From NCBI GenBank assembly GCA_930633525.1, contig CAKNFP010000002.1, forward strand, positions 1,674,001 to 1,738,000: a DNA stretch of 64,000 nt, written 5' to 3'. The notes under the pieces are model-generated. The model saw nothing but the letters and a program-made list of their open reading frames with translations. It was not told the DNA's origin and ran no database searches. Of the stretch, positions 18,312 to 26,941 are shown piece after piece. The stretch is from Hyphomicrobiales bacterium. Its GTDB lineage: Bacteria; Pseudomonadota; Alphaproteobacteria; Rhizobiales; Beijerinckiaceae. Position numbers and translations under genes: made by a program. Position 1 is the stretch's first letter. Every line of letters begins with the position of its first letter.

Positions 18312-19427
18312 TCAGCGACGAGCGGCGGCTTGGGCCGCCGGAGGGCGGCGGCTGACGAGATCACGGACGCGCGGAATCACATGCCGGGCAAAGTTCTCCT
18401 GCTCCTCCACCAATGGGAAAAATGACAGGAGGAAGGTAATGATGCCGATGTCATGAAAGGCCGCGATGCGTTCCGCGACTTGATCATAGCTGCCGACGAA
18501 GCCGGGCAGCGTGCCGCCATTGGCTCCGATCATCCGTGTGCCCGGATAGTTCTGGTTGACCTTGAGGGCCACGACCTTCGGATCGATATTCTTGCGCATG
18601 TCGGCAGCGCGCGTGTCATAGAAGCTGTCCTGAATCGCGTAGAGTTCGGCGAGCGCCTTCTGTGCCTCCGCTTCGGTCTCGCGGGTTATGGAAAAGCCCG
18701 TAATCCCGAGTTGCAGCGGCGCGCCCTTGCGCGGCTGTGCCCGCGCGGCGTGAACGAGCGGAACGACGTCTTCGATGGGGCGCCCGTTGATGAGCCACGC
18801 GTCCGAATGCGCCGCGGCAAGGGCGATGCCTTGTGCCGACTCCCCCCCTGAATAGATGAACGGGCGTTCCCGGTAACGGGAGCTCGGGCGTAACGTGTAG
18901 GCATCGACATTGAAGTACTTGTCGCTATGCGACAGCGTCTCGCCCGTGACGAGCGCCTTATAGACGCGAAGCCACTCCTCCCCATAGCGGTAGCGCTCAT
19001 CATGCTCGGGAAAGCCAATTCCTGATCTCTCGAGTTCTGGAATGAACCAGGCATTGACGAGATTGATGGCAAACCGGCCGTGGCTGATGTCCTCGATGCC
19101 GAGCGCCATCTTGGCAAGCACGACGGGATGATAAAGGCGCGGCTTGATCGCGGCGATGATTTCAATGCGCTCGGTCAGCGCCGCCGCTGCTGCGGCCGCT
19201 GTCCAGGCCTCCTGGATTTCCTCGGTCTGATCAAGCGGATTGATGGTGTGCTGGGCATAGAGGATCGTATCGAAGCCGGCCTGTTCGGCGCTCAAGGTCA
19301 CTTCACGCGCCAGGTCCCAGCTCGCCACCAGCCGTTCGCTGCGCGGATCGATGACCCATTGCCCGCGATACGGGGACCAGACGCCGAAGCGCGGCGCTGA
19401 CTGCTGCTCTGATACTCGCTCTGTCAT
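18312..19427 (-). CDS. FMNH2-dependent monooxygenase, SfnG/SsuD-like (luciferase-like)
   Basis: A 371-aa bacterial-luciferase-family enzyme (LLM class). Members split C-S bonds of sulfonates or sulfones with O2 and reduced FMN supplied by a separate reductase. Family features: 'WDLAREVTLSAEQAGFDTIL', 'RFAINLVNAWFIPEL', 'PEHDERYRYGEEWLRV' and 'PFIYSGGESAQGI', which match the SsuD/SfnG pattern. It is divergent from an SfnB-like oxidoreductase gene 75 bp away, a pairing known from sulfur-starvation loci. No flavin reductase gene is in the window. ATG 19427 is chosen over GTG 19439. Confidence 0.87.
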   Translation of the reverse strand: MTERVSEQQSAPRFGVWSPYRGQWVIDPRSERLVASWDLAREVTLSAEQAGFDTILYAQHTINPLDQTEEIQEAWTAAAAAAALTERIEIIAAIKPRLYHPVVLAKMALGIEDISHGRFAINLVNAWFIPELERSGIGFPEHDERYRYGEEWLRVYKALVTGETLSHSDKYFNVDAYTLRPSSRYRERPFIYSGGESAQGIALAAAHSDAWLINGRPIEDVVPLVHAARAQPRKGAPLQLGITGFSITRETEAEAQKALAELYAIQDSFYDTRAADMRKNIDPKVVALKVNQNYPGTRMIGANGGTLPGFVGSYDQVAERIAAFHDIGIITFLLSFFPLVEEQENFARHVIPRVRDLVSRRPPAAQAAARR

Positions 19428-19471
19428 CGATTGACCCACTGCAGGAGATGCCTTAACAAAAAATACAAAAA

Positions 19472-19498
19472 CTATGGATTTTGTCTACTAATAAGAGG
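19472..19498 (+). promoter_or_regulatory. Candidate shared operator or promoter element, copy 1
   Basis: A 27-bp AT-rich stretch that matches 20854-20880 at 20 of 27 positions (shared core TTTGT..ACTAAT.AG). It sits in the 75-bp divergent gap between the SfnG-like and SfnB-like genes and its right end includes the AGAGG ribosome site of the SfnB-like gene. Co-control with the SsuABC-type importer is inferred. Confidence 0.4.
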
Positions 19499-19502
19499 TG
19501 CC

Positions 19503-20738
19503 ATGTCATTGACCGACGCCACAGCCGGGCAGGCGGATAGCCCGAAGTCGCAGCCCGTCCACACCATTCGCAGCGATGCAGAAGCGATTGAGGTCGCGAC
19601 CAAGCTTGCCGCCCAATTTCGCGCGGGCGCCGTCGAGCGTGATCGGCAGCGCATTCTGCCGCGCGCCGAGATCGAGGAACTGACCCGGTTAGGCTTCTTC
19701 GGCATTACCGTCCCAAGGGACTACGGCGGTGCCGATGTTTCAGCGCAGACCGTAGCCGAGGTTTTCCGGATCCTGTCGGCCGCGGATCCCAATATTGGCC
19801 AAATCCCGCAGAATCATTTCTGCTGGCTGCCGACCGTGGCCGGTGGCACATCGGAACAGGCCGCTTTTTTCTTCGGTCGCTTCCTGGCCGGAGACAGGAT
19901 CGGCAATGCGCATTCCGAGGACACCCGCAAGCGACCCGGTGATTACCAGCACAAGCTCGACAAGGTGGATCGGGGCTGGCGTATTACGGGACGCAAATAC
20001 TACTCCACAGGCGCGCTCTTCGCGCAGTGGATCCCCTTTATCGCCCATTTCAATGAGGAGGGAGGGCGCCGTTCGTTCATCTACTTCGTCGATGCGGCGT
20101 CGCCTGGAATCTCGCTCGTCGACGATTGGGACGGCATGGGCCAACGCACGACGGCCAGTGGAACCACGATCTTCGAGGACGTATTCGTGCCCGACTTCAA
20201 CGTTTTCCCGCTACGGCCACCCGCCGGGGACGGCCGCTCCTTTGCGCTCAATGCGAGCCTGATCCACGCGGCCATCGACCTCGGCCTCGCGGAAGAGGTC
20301 CTCGCGGAAGCGGGTCGTTATATTCGCGAGAACAATCGCCCCTGGATCAACAACCCCTATGAGGAGCATGCGCAGGAGCCTTTTGTCATCCGCGACTATG
20401 GCCGCTTCGGCGTCAAGGCGCGTACGGCGGCGGTCTCGCTCAGAGAGGCTGCCCGACTGATCGACGCGGCACGCGCGACGCAGTCGGAAGAAACGGTGCT
20501 GGCCGCACGCCTCGCCATCGCCGATGCGCGCCTTCTCTGCGTGGAAGCCGCGACGACGATTTCCGACGAATTTTTTCTTCTTACCGGCGCGCGTGCGACG
20601 CGTAGTCGTCTCGGCCTTGATCGGCACTGGCGTAACGCGCGGACGCATTCGCTCCATGATCCACTGCGCTGGAAGGAGTTTCATCTCGGGAACTACTATC
20701 TCAACGGCGCATTGCCACCGCCGAATTCCTATATCTGA
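19503..20738 (+). CDS. SfnB/DszC-like acyl-CoA-dehydrogenase-fold flavin oxidoreductase
   Basis: A 411-aa protein of the acyl-CoA dehydrogenase fold. Its N-terminal 'LTRLGFFGITVPRDYGG', the middle 'GWRITGRKYYSTGALFAQWI' and C-terminal 'HDPLRWKEFHLGNYYLNG' follow the SfnB/DszC (sulfur acquisition, flavin monooxygenase) subgroup rather than true fatty-acid dehydrogenases. ATG 19503 has AGAGG upstream; the frame is open further upstream but without homology. It is transcribed towards the SsuABC-type importer and probably takes part in freeing sulfur from an organosulfur compound. Confidence 0.87.
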   Translation: MSLTDATAGQADSPKSQPVHTIRSDAEAIEVATKLAAQFRAGAVERDRQRILPRAEIEELTRLGFFGITVPRDYGGADVSAQTVAEVFRILSAADPNIGQIPQNHFCWLPTVAGGTSEQAAFFFGRFLAGDRIGNAHSEDTRKRPGDYQHKLDKVDRGWRITGRKYYSTGALFAQWIPFIAHFNEEGGRRSFIYFVDAASPGISLVDDWDGMGQRTTASGTTIFEDVFVPDFNVFPLRPPAGDGRSFALNASLIHAAIDLGLAEEVLAEAGRYIRENNRPWINNPYEEHAQEPFVIRDYGRFGVKARTAAVSLREAARLIDAARATQSEETVLAARLAIADARLLCVEAATTISDEFFLLTGARATRSRLGLDRHWRNARTHSLHDPLRWKEFHLGNYYLNGALPPPNSYI

Positions 20739-20853
20739 AGCGGCGGCAAGCGGTTCTGACGCAGATTCGGAAGGGCAGTCTCAGGCCGAGGATATTGCCG
20801 GGTGGTGTGCGGCCACCGAGTCGTGGGGCGCTCATCCCTAAAATATATATTTT

Positions 20854-20880
20854 CTATAAAATTTGTTGACTAATGAGGGG
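20854..20880 (+). promoter_or_regulatory. Candidate shared operator or promoter element, copy 2
   Basis: The partner of 19472-19498 (20 of 27 positions identical), inside an AT-rich patch 45 bp upstream of the sulfonate-type binding-protein start. Similar position upstream of co-functional genes supports a regulatory role; which protein binds is unknown. Confidence 0.4.
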
Positions 20881-20924
20881 GGAGGGCTTCTTTTAGCCTC
20901 TCCTCCCATTGGAATGACGACAGC

Positions 20925-21893
20925 ATGATCAATCGACGGATTCTGTTAAAGAGCGGCGCAGCGGTTGCGGCGGGTGTCTTCACCCCCAATGTTGCGCGGT
21001 CCCAGGACGCGGGCACCACGGTGATCCGCATCGGCACCAGCAATACGTTCGGCTTTGCGTCCACCTTCAAAGCGCACGGCGACGATGTCGTCCCTGGTTT
21101 CCGTTTCGAAATCGTCCCATTCACCATCGGCTCTCCGCAGATCATCGCCGCGCTCAACGCGGGTGAACTTGATATTGGCGAGATTGGGGAAGTCGGCCCC
21201 GTCGTGGCGCAGGCGGCCAACGTGCCGTTCAAGATTGTCGCCGCAACAGAGCCGTGGGGGCGGGGACAGGGCATCATCGTCAAGGCCGATTCACCGATCA
21301 AGACGATTGCGGACCTCCGCGGGAAAAAGGTGTCTTACGTACGCGGCACCAATTCGCACTGGGTTTATCTCAAGGCCTTGGAGAAAGCGGGACTGAAGCC
21401 GGATGACGCTACGCCCGTGTTTCTGCCGGCGGGGTCCAATATCCAGGCCGTTCTCGATTCCGGCGGCATTGATGCCGCAGTGTCCATCGATACGCTGTTG
21501 ACGGCTTTCAAGCGATCCGGCAGTCGCGAAATCGCCAACGGAGCCGATGTCGGCGCCGAAAACCCTCTTTATTACATCGCAAGCGATGACGCGATCAGCA
21601 AACGCAAGGCCGGCGTCGCCGCCTTTGTGAAGCAGCTCGCAGGCCATCTTGCCTGGGGGCATGCTCATCCCGAAGAGCGCGCAAAGGCTGTGGCCACCCT
21701 GCTGAGCATCGATCCTGAGGTGGCTCTGATCGCCGAGCGCAACCGCCCCCCGCGCCTTCGGCCGATCGACGCAGGGCTCAAAGCCAATAATCAGAGAATT
21801 TCCGACGCCTTCCTGGCCCAGGGCATCATCGAGCAGAAACTCGACGCAGCCGCCTCTTTTACTGAGGAATTCAACGCTTACGCACGTTCATGA
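20925..21893 (+). CDS. Sulfonate/taurine-type ABC transporter substrate-binding protein
   Basis: A 322-aa periplasmic binding protein of the NMT1/SsuA class. The N-terminus has a twin-arginine-like signal (NRRILLKSGAAVAAG, cleavage near ARSQ). The mature domain shows 'IIAALNAGELDIGEIGE', the binding-fold hinge 'IADLRGKKVSYVRGTNSHW' and 'AVLDSGGIDAAVSID', as in aliphatic-sulfonate binders. It is followed 4 bp later by the permease gene. Adjacent flavin monooxygenases support an organosulfur ligand, though nitrate- or pyrimidine-type ligands occur in the family. Confidence 0.9.
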   Translation: MINRRILLKSGAAVAAGVFTPNVARSQDAGTTVIRIGTSNTFGFASTFKAHGDDVVPGFRFEIVPFTIGSPQIIAALNAGELDIGEIGEVGPVVAQAANVPFKIVAATEPWGRGQGIIVKADSPIKTIADLRGKKVSYVRGTNSHWVYLKALEKAGLKPDDATPVFLPAGSNIQAVLDSGGIDAAVSIDTLLTAFKRSGSREIANGADVGAENPLYYIASDDAISKRKAGVAAFVKQLAGHLAWGHAHPEERAKAVATLLSIDPEVALIAERNRPPRLRPIDAGLKANNQRISDAFLAQGIIEQKLDAAASFTEEFNAYARS

Positions 21894-21897
21894 GACA

Positions 21898-22665
21898 ATG
21901 GACCGATATTTACGCATCCTGCGCCGATCGGTTGTTCCGATCGGCCTTCTCATAACCTGGCAGGTTCTTGCCTCCTACGGCGTGATCAACAGACGCTTCA
22001 TGAGTTCGCCCAGCGATATATTGACGTCGCTCTGGAACCTTACGGCAAGCGGGAAGCTGACAACGCATCTCGGCGTCTCGCTTTGGCGCGCGCTCCTTGG
22101 CCTTGTGCTCGGCAGCACGGTCGCGCTGCTCGCCGGCATTCTCGCGGGGCTGTCGAAGCTTGGCGAGGATGCCATCGATTCGACGATCCAGGCTGTCCGC
22201 ACCCTGCCGTTCCTGGGCCTCGTGCCCCTCTTCATCCTGTGGTTCGGACTCGGTGAAACGCCACGCATTCTGCTCGTGGCGCTGGGGTCATTCTTCCCGG
22301 TTTATCTGAATGTCTTCAAAGGCATCCGCGGGGTGGACGAGCAGCTCATCGAACTCGGCAAGAGTTACAGGCTGAGCCGCTGGCGGCTCGTCCGGGACAT
22401 TATTGTTCCCGCGGCCCTGCCGTCGGCACTTGTCGGGCTGCGCTATGCGATCGGCCTGAGCTGGCTATCCCTCGTGGTCGCGGAGCAGATCAACTCCTCA
22501 TCCGGGCTCGGCTGGTTGATCGTGCAAGCCAATGAATTGGCCCAAACCTCCGTCATCATGACGGCACTGGCGATTTACGCCGTGATCGGCGTGCTTGCGG
22601 ATGCGCTGGTGCGGCTCATCGAACGGCGCGCACTGCGCTGGCAGCGTTCTTTCCAGGGAGCATGA
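21898..22665 (+). CDS. Sulfonate/nitrate/taurine-type ABC transporter permease
   Basis: A 255-aa inner-membrane permease of the SsuC/TauC class with about six spans and the family loop 'DEQLIELGKSYRLSRWRLVRD'. The segment 'TIQAVRTLPFLGLVPLFILWFG' (about residues 97-118) is diagnostic. It lies between the binding protein and the ATPase gene, overlapping the latter by four bases. Confidence 0.94.
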   Translation: MDRYLRILRRSVVPIGLLITWQVLASYGVINRRFMSSPSDILTSLWNLTASGKLTTHLGVSLWRALLGLVLGSTVALLAGILAGLSKLGEDAIDSTIQAVRTLPFLGLVPLFILWFGLGETPRILLVALGSFFPVYLNVFKGIRGVDEQLIELGKSYRLSRWRLVRDIIVPAALPSALVGLRYAIGLSWLSLVVAEQINSSSGLGWLIVQANELAQTSVIMTALAIYAVIGVLADALVRLIERRALRWQRSFQGA

Positions 22666-23408
22666 CAATGGCTGATCGAAAAAACCTGCCGGCGGTCTCT
22701 TTGTCCGGTGTCGGGCGATCGTTTGATGGCCGGCCTGTATTGTCTAACATCGACCTGACAGTGAGAAGAGGCGAGTTCATCGTTCTCGTTGGCAAGAGCG
22801 GATGCGGGAAATCCACGCTGCTCAAGATCATCGGTGGCCTCGACGATGGCGCCGTAGGCGCGGTCAATGTCGTGCCCAATCACGCAACGGTTTTCCAGGG
22901 ACCCCGCCTTCTGCCCTGGAAGCCGGTGTGGAAAAATGTGGTGCTGGGCCTCGGTGGGCCGAAGGTGGTGCTGCGCGAACGCGCCCTGACGGCCTTGCGT
23001 GAAGTCGACCTGACCGGACGCGCGGACGCCTGGCCCTTGACCCTTTCGGGCGGGGAGGCCCAGCGCGTTGCCTTGGCCCGCGCGCTGGTGCGAACGCCGG
23101 ATCTGCTCCTGCTTGACGAGCCCTTCGCGGCTCTGGATGCGTTAACGCGTCTCAAGATGCAGCAACTCGTTCTGAAGCTATGGTCAAGCCACAAGGTTGC
23201 GACACTATTCGTGACCCACGACGTGGATGAAGCGCTGCTGCTCGCCGACAAGATCGTGCTGATAGACAGCGGGCGCATAGCCGGCTCGTTCGAGATCGGG
23301 CTGACGCGGCCACGTCACCGCGAGCATCCGCACTTCGCCGCCCTGCGCAAGGAGCTCCTGGCGGCACTTGGCGTGGCGACGGACGTGGCTTGGAAGGCCG
23401 CAGGCTAG
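22662..23408 (+). CDS. Sulfonate-type ABC transporter ATP-binding protein
   Basis: A 248-aa cytoplasmic ATPase of the SsuB/TauB class. Walker A GKSGCGKST is at residues 44-52, the signature motif reads LSGGEAQR, Walker B LLLLDEPFAALD and the H-loop LFVTHD. ATG 22662 overlaps the permease stop; an ATG two codons later (22668) follows GGGAG at good spacing and is equally likely. This is the only ABC ATPase gene in the window. Confidence 0.95.
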   Translation: MTMADRKNLPAVSLSGVGRSFDGRPVLSNIDLTVRRGEFIVLVGKSGCGKSTLLKIIGGLDDGAVGAVNVVPNHATVFQGPRLLPWKPVWKNVVLGLGGPKVVLRERALTALREVDLTGRADAWPLTLSGGEAQRVALARALVRTPDLLLLDEPFAALDALTRLKMQQLVLKLWSSHKVATLFVTHDVDEALLLADKIVLIDSGRIAGSFEIGLTRPRHREHPHFAALRKELLAALGVATDVAWKAAG

Positions 23409-23814
23409 TTGCGTCAGGCCTAGGTCGCGACGCGCAACAGGACAATATACCTTGATCGTGTTGCACGGTGCGATGCGAGGATGAATGTCCAGATATCGTG
23501 TCCGCGCGTATCGGTTTGCCCGATTTGCATTTCGCAGCCGCCATTTCTGATTTCGAGCCAATGCTCGGCGTCGTCAGCTCACTTTCAGTATAGATATTCT
23601 CCAGAATGTCCCGGTCGGAGGCTAGCTGCAACTTCGACAATGCGCTATGCAGGTTCATCGACAGAACGCGCAGCCGGATGGCCAGATTGCCAATGCATGT
23701 CGGAATGAAAAATGGCTGGACTTCCGCCATGGAAGTCCCATTTGAGCGACAATTTCACGGGATGAGTCTTAATGTTGCGCGTATTCTGACCGTCGACAAT
23801 TCCGGATAACCTGC
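23409..23814. other. Gene-free stretch after the sulfonate-type importer
   Basis: About 400 bases separate the importer ATPase from the next permease. Several open frames cross it on both strands, but none shows a family motif, ribosome site or credible codon pattern. It probably holds the end of one transcript and the promoter of the 23815 gene. No terminator hairpin with a T-run was found. Confidence 0.5.
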
Positions 23815-24801
23815 ATGGTGATCGCTCGACGTCTCATCCGAGCATTCGGCCGCGGAATAGGGCATGCCGTTCCGACTGTTTTGGGAATTCTGATTGTCAA
23901 CTTTCTGCTGCTCCAGCTGGCGCCCGGCGATGCCGCCGACGTCATCGCCAGCGAGGCGGGCGCCGCAACCGCGGAAACCATGGCGGCGCTCCGTACCCAT
24001 TTCGGGCTTGATCAGCCGGTGTTGTACCGGCTTGCCTCCTATATACTTAACCTTGGACAGTTCAGCCTCGGCGTGTCGCCGCGCTACAATGTGCCAGTGG
24101 TAGAGCTTATTCTAGCGCGCCTTCCTAATACTCTCAGTCTCATGGGAACTGCACTGGTTGTCTCACTCGGGGCGGGAATTATCCTGGGGAGCCTCATGGC
24201 GGCTTTCGCGGGACGCCTGACAGATCGTGTGCTGTCGGTGGTTACCCTGCTGTTCTACTCCATTCCGAGTTTCTGGATCGGGCTTATGCTTGTGGTGGTG
24301 TTTTCCGTCAAGCTGGGCCTGTTGCCGAGTGGGGGTGTTGCAAGCATCGCCCGGCCAATGACAGGTATGGATGCGATCGTGGACTGGTTCCGCCATCTTG
24401 TGCTGCCCGCTACGGCGCTCGCTCTTTTCTTCATGGCCATCTATGCGCGTTTGACACGCGCCACCATGTTGGAAGTGCGCGATGAAGACTACGTGCGCAC
24501 AGCGGAGGCGAAGGGGCTGTCGCCTTACACAATCACGCGGTATCACGTATTGCGCAATGCGCTGTTGCCGGTGACGACCATGGCCGGCGTGCATCTCGGG
24601 GCGATGCTGGGTGGCGCGATCGTCATCGAGACGGTGTTCAATCGCCCCGGGATGGGGAGACTTGCGTTCGAGTCCGTGTTGAATCGCGATTTCAACGTGC
24701 TCCTGGGCGTGCTGCTCTTCTCATCCTTGCTCGTGATCATCGCCAATATCCTTGTCGATCTCCTGCATGCATGGCTCGACCCGCGGATCGAGACCCGCTG
24801 A
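23815..24801 (+). CDS. Peptide/nickel-type ABC transporter permease (DppB class)
   Basis: A 328-aa inner-membrane permease. The DppB start pattern 'GHAVPTVLGILIVNFLLLQLAPGDAAD' spans the first membrane segment (broken here for length: GHAVPTVLGILIVNF then LLLQLAPGD). The EAA-like loop is 'DEDYVRTAEAKGLS', and the C-terminus 'WLDPRIE' is typical. It ends in a TGATG overlap with the DppC-class gene. The nearest unpaired binding protein is at 28633, beyond two opposite-strand genes. No ATPase is linked. Confidence 0.93.
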   Translation: MVIARRLIRAFGRGIGHAVPTVLGILIVNFLLLQLAPGDAADVIASEAGAATAETMAALRTHFGLDQPVLYRLASYILNLGQFSLGVSPRYNVPVVELILARLPNTLSLMGTALVVSLGAGIILGSLMAAFAGRLTDRVLSVVTLLFYSIPSFWIGLMLVVVFSVKLGLLPSGGVASIARPMTGMDAIVDWFRHLVLPATALALFFMAIYARLTRATMLEVRDEDYVRTAEAKGLSPYTITRYHVLRNALLPVTTMAGVHLGAMLGGAIVIETVFNRPGMGRLAFESVLNRDFNVLLGVLLFSSLLVIIANILVDLLHAWLDPRIETR

Positions 24802-25736
24802 TGAGCGCCTCGTTGAAGCAACAGACGGAACTGCGGCGCGGACACGAACCACGCAGCGACAGCGGCTTGGCGCATCCGGACGGGGAAAGCCCCGCGCAGC
24901 GGAACCGGGCCTTGCGTTCCTTTCTGGTGAACCCCACAGCCCTATTCGGCCTTGTTGTGCTGGGGCTCATTGTGCTGGTCGCAATTCTCGCCCCCTGGAT
25001 TTACCCAAATGATCCCCTCGACATGGTGGCGCGTCCGTTCCTCTGGCCAGGCCAGGATCCGCGCTTTCCGCTAGGCACCGATGCGCTTGGCCGCGACGTC
25101 GCTGCCGCTCTGGTGCATGGCTCACGGGTTTCGTTACTGGTCGGCTTTGCGGCGACGCTGGTCAGCGTCTTTCTCGGTCTCGTGGTCGGCGCTGCGTCCG
25201 GCTACTACGGCGGGCGCGTTGACACCATGCTGGGTCGGCTCGTCGAGCTGTTCCAGACCATGCCATCCTTTGTGCTCATCCTCGTGCTGGTCGCAATCAC
25301 CGAGCCGTCCATCGCCGTCATCGCGCTGGCCATTGGCCTGGTATCCTGGACCACTGTCGCACGCCTTGTCCGGACGGAATTCAGGGCATTGCGCGAGCGC
25401 GAATTCGTCAGCGCGGCACGCAGCCTTGGCTACGGCGATCTCCGGATCGTTGTCAGGCAGATCCTGCCGAATGCGCTGCCACCGGTCATCGTCACGTCGT
25501 CGATCATGGTGGCATCGGCCATTCTCAACGAGTCATCCCTGTCCTTCCTCGGCCTTGGCGACCCCAACTTCATGAGCTGGGGTGCCATGATCGGCGCTGG
25601 ACGCGAGATGCTGCGAACGGAGTGGTTTCTCGTCGCCGTTCCGGGGGCGGCGATCGCCATTACAGTGCTGTCCCTCAATCTCGTCGGCGACGGGCTGAAC
25701 GACGCTCTCAATCCGCGTGGCCGTCGTCGCAGATAG
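24801..25736 (+). CDS. Peptide/nickel-type ABC transporter permease (DppC class)
   Basis: A 311-aa inner-membrane permease. A hydrophilic 45-residue tail precedes the first span. DppC-class features include 'PLGTDALGRDVAAALVHGSR', the loop 'ALREREFVSAARSLGYGD' and 'NESSLSFLGLGDPNFMSWG'. ATG 24801 shares one base with the preceding stop and decides the start over an upstream ATG at 24771. Its stop (25736) directly abuts the stop of the opposite-strand gene at 25737. Confidence 0.93.
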   Translation: MSASLKQQTELRRGHEPRSDSGLAHPDGESPAQRNRALRSFLVNPTALFGLVVLGLIVLVAILAPWIYPNDPLDMVARPFLWPGQDPRFPLGTDALGRDVAAALVHGSRVSLLVGFAATLVSVFLGLVVGAASGYYGGRVDTMLGRLVELFQTMPSFVLILVLVAITEPSIAVIALAIGLVSWTTVARLVRTEFRALREREFVSAARSLGYGDLRIVVRQILPNALPPVIVTSSIMVASAILNESSLSFLGLGDPNFMSWGAMIGAGREMLRTEWFLVAVPGAAIAITVLSLNLVGDGLNDALNPRGRRRR

Positions 25737-26825
25737 CTACTCGGCGACAAGCCCTTCCTTGACTACCAGCTCGGTGAGGATCAGCGCGTTGCCATAGGTG
25801 CCACGCTCGTGGTTATGGCCAACGGCCACGAAGCTGAGGCCATTGTCGAGGGCTGCCGGGCGGATGCGCCCCACGCTGACGGCCCGGCCGTGATCGGCAT
25901 TGCGGTCATGGAACGGCTGCGGCCGGTTATCTTCCTTGCGGACGAGGATGGGGGCCTTGGGCGCGAAACGCAAACCCAGTTCCTGCGAGCGGCTGGTGTA
26001 GCGGGCGAATACGCCAGCGGCTTCGGCAGGATCGGCGGGGCGATCGAGCGAGACTGTGGCGGCGATGGTATGCCCATCCCGCACCGGCACGCGCGTGCAG
26101 GTTGCCGCTAAGACGGCTTCCAGGGGACGAATGCCGTCATCGGTATAGGTTCCGAGGATCTTGGGCAGTTCCGCGTAAAGCTTCTCTTCCTCCTGGCCGA
26201 TATAGGGAAGGATATTGTCCGTGATGGCAAGGCCGGCAACACCCGTGCGTCCGGCCCCCGACATGGCCTGCAGGGTCGTAAAGATCGCACTGCGCAGGCC
26301 GTAGGCGTCAAGCAGCGGTTTGAAGGCTATCGCGGCAATGACCGCGGTGCAAAGCGGCGACGACACGACGAAGCCGGTGTCCCAGCCACGAGCCCGCCGC
26401 TGCGCGGATATGAGGCGCAGGTGATCAGCATTGACCTCCGGCACGACGAGAGGAACGTCCGGCTCCTGGCGCAGGCCGATGGACTCGCTGATGACACCAA
26501 AGCCTTCGGCCGCGAGTTTGGGGTCGAGTTCCTTGGCAAGCGGGCCGGAGAGCGCGGACAGAACGAGCGTCACACCGGCATCGCGAAGGGAGGCGGCATC
26601 GGTGCCGATCATGCGGATCCCCGCCCAATCATCGGGGATAGCCTCGTCGAGCATCCAGCGATCCTGGACGGCTTCCGCGAAGGATTTCCCGACGTCGGCA
26701 GGATCATCGGCGATCAACGCGCGAATTTTGAGGAAGGGATGCCCCTCCAGCAGCTGCATCGAGCGTTGTGCAATATAGGCAAAGGATGTTTTGCCCGTGG
26801 CGCCGAGAATGCCCACACCCGTCAT
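25737..26825 (-). CDS. Aspartate-semialdehyde-dehydrogenase-like protein (archaeal/fungal type)
   Basis: A 362-aa NAD(P)-dependent oxidoreductase. The N-terminal nucleotide site is GATGKTSF (residues 8-15), and the probable catalytic cysteine is C159 in 'SSPLCTAV'; the long hinge and C-terminal dimer domain resemble archaeal/fungal aspartate-semialdehyde and malonyl-semialdehyde-forming enzymes. It is unlikely to be the housekeeping lysine-pathway enzyme, as it lies among importers and a flavin monooxygenase. It probably handles an acyl-phosphate, acyl-thioester or semialdehyde of a catabolic route; substrate unknown. Confidence 0.75.
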   Translation of the reverse strand: MTGVGILGATGKTSFAYIAQRSMQLLEGHPFLKIRALIADDPADVGKSFAEAVQDRWMLDEAIPDDWAGIRMIGTDAASLRDAGVTLVLSALSGPLAKELDPKLAAEGFGVISESIGLRQEPDVPLVVPEVNADHLRLISAQRRARGWDTGFVVSSPLCTAVIAAIAFKPLLDAYGLRSAIFTTLQAMSGAGRTGVAGLAITDNILPYIGQEEEKLYAELPKILGTYTDDGIRPLEAVLAATCTRVPVRDGHTIAATVSLDRPADPAEAAGVFARYTSRSQELGLRFAPKAPILVRKEDNRPQPFHDRNADHGRAVSVGRIRPAALDNGLSFVAVGHNHERGTYGNALILTELVVKEGLVAE

Positions 26826-26941
26826 GAGGATAACCTTTCAGTAATCGGCCGCAACTCGGAAGTGCGACTGAGGTTTATGGTTTCGGCCTGCCGCCCGAAT
26901 GCCAGATGAGAGACCATCTTCGGTGGGAGAGCAGGGACCTT

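Noticed and set aside
20801..20817. GGTGG/CCACC stem after the SfnB-like gene as a terminator
   Set aside because: Weak stem and no T-run; the AT-rich stretch further on fits a promoter better.
23400..23730. Minus-strand open frame beside the sulfonate-type importer as a gene
   Set aside because: No recognisable domain, no ribosome site, and it runs into the coding region of the ATPase on the other strand.
17209..23809. Matching 15-mers (GACAATTCCGTATAA at 17209 and GACAATTCCGGATAA at 23795) as a shared site
   Set aside because: A 14 of 15 match between two places in 64 kb is expected many times by chance, and the two contexts differ.
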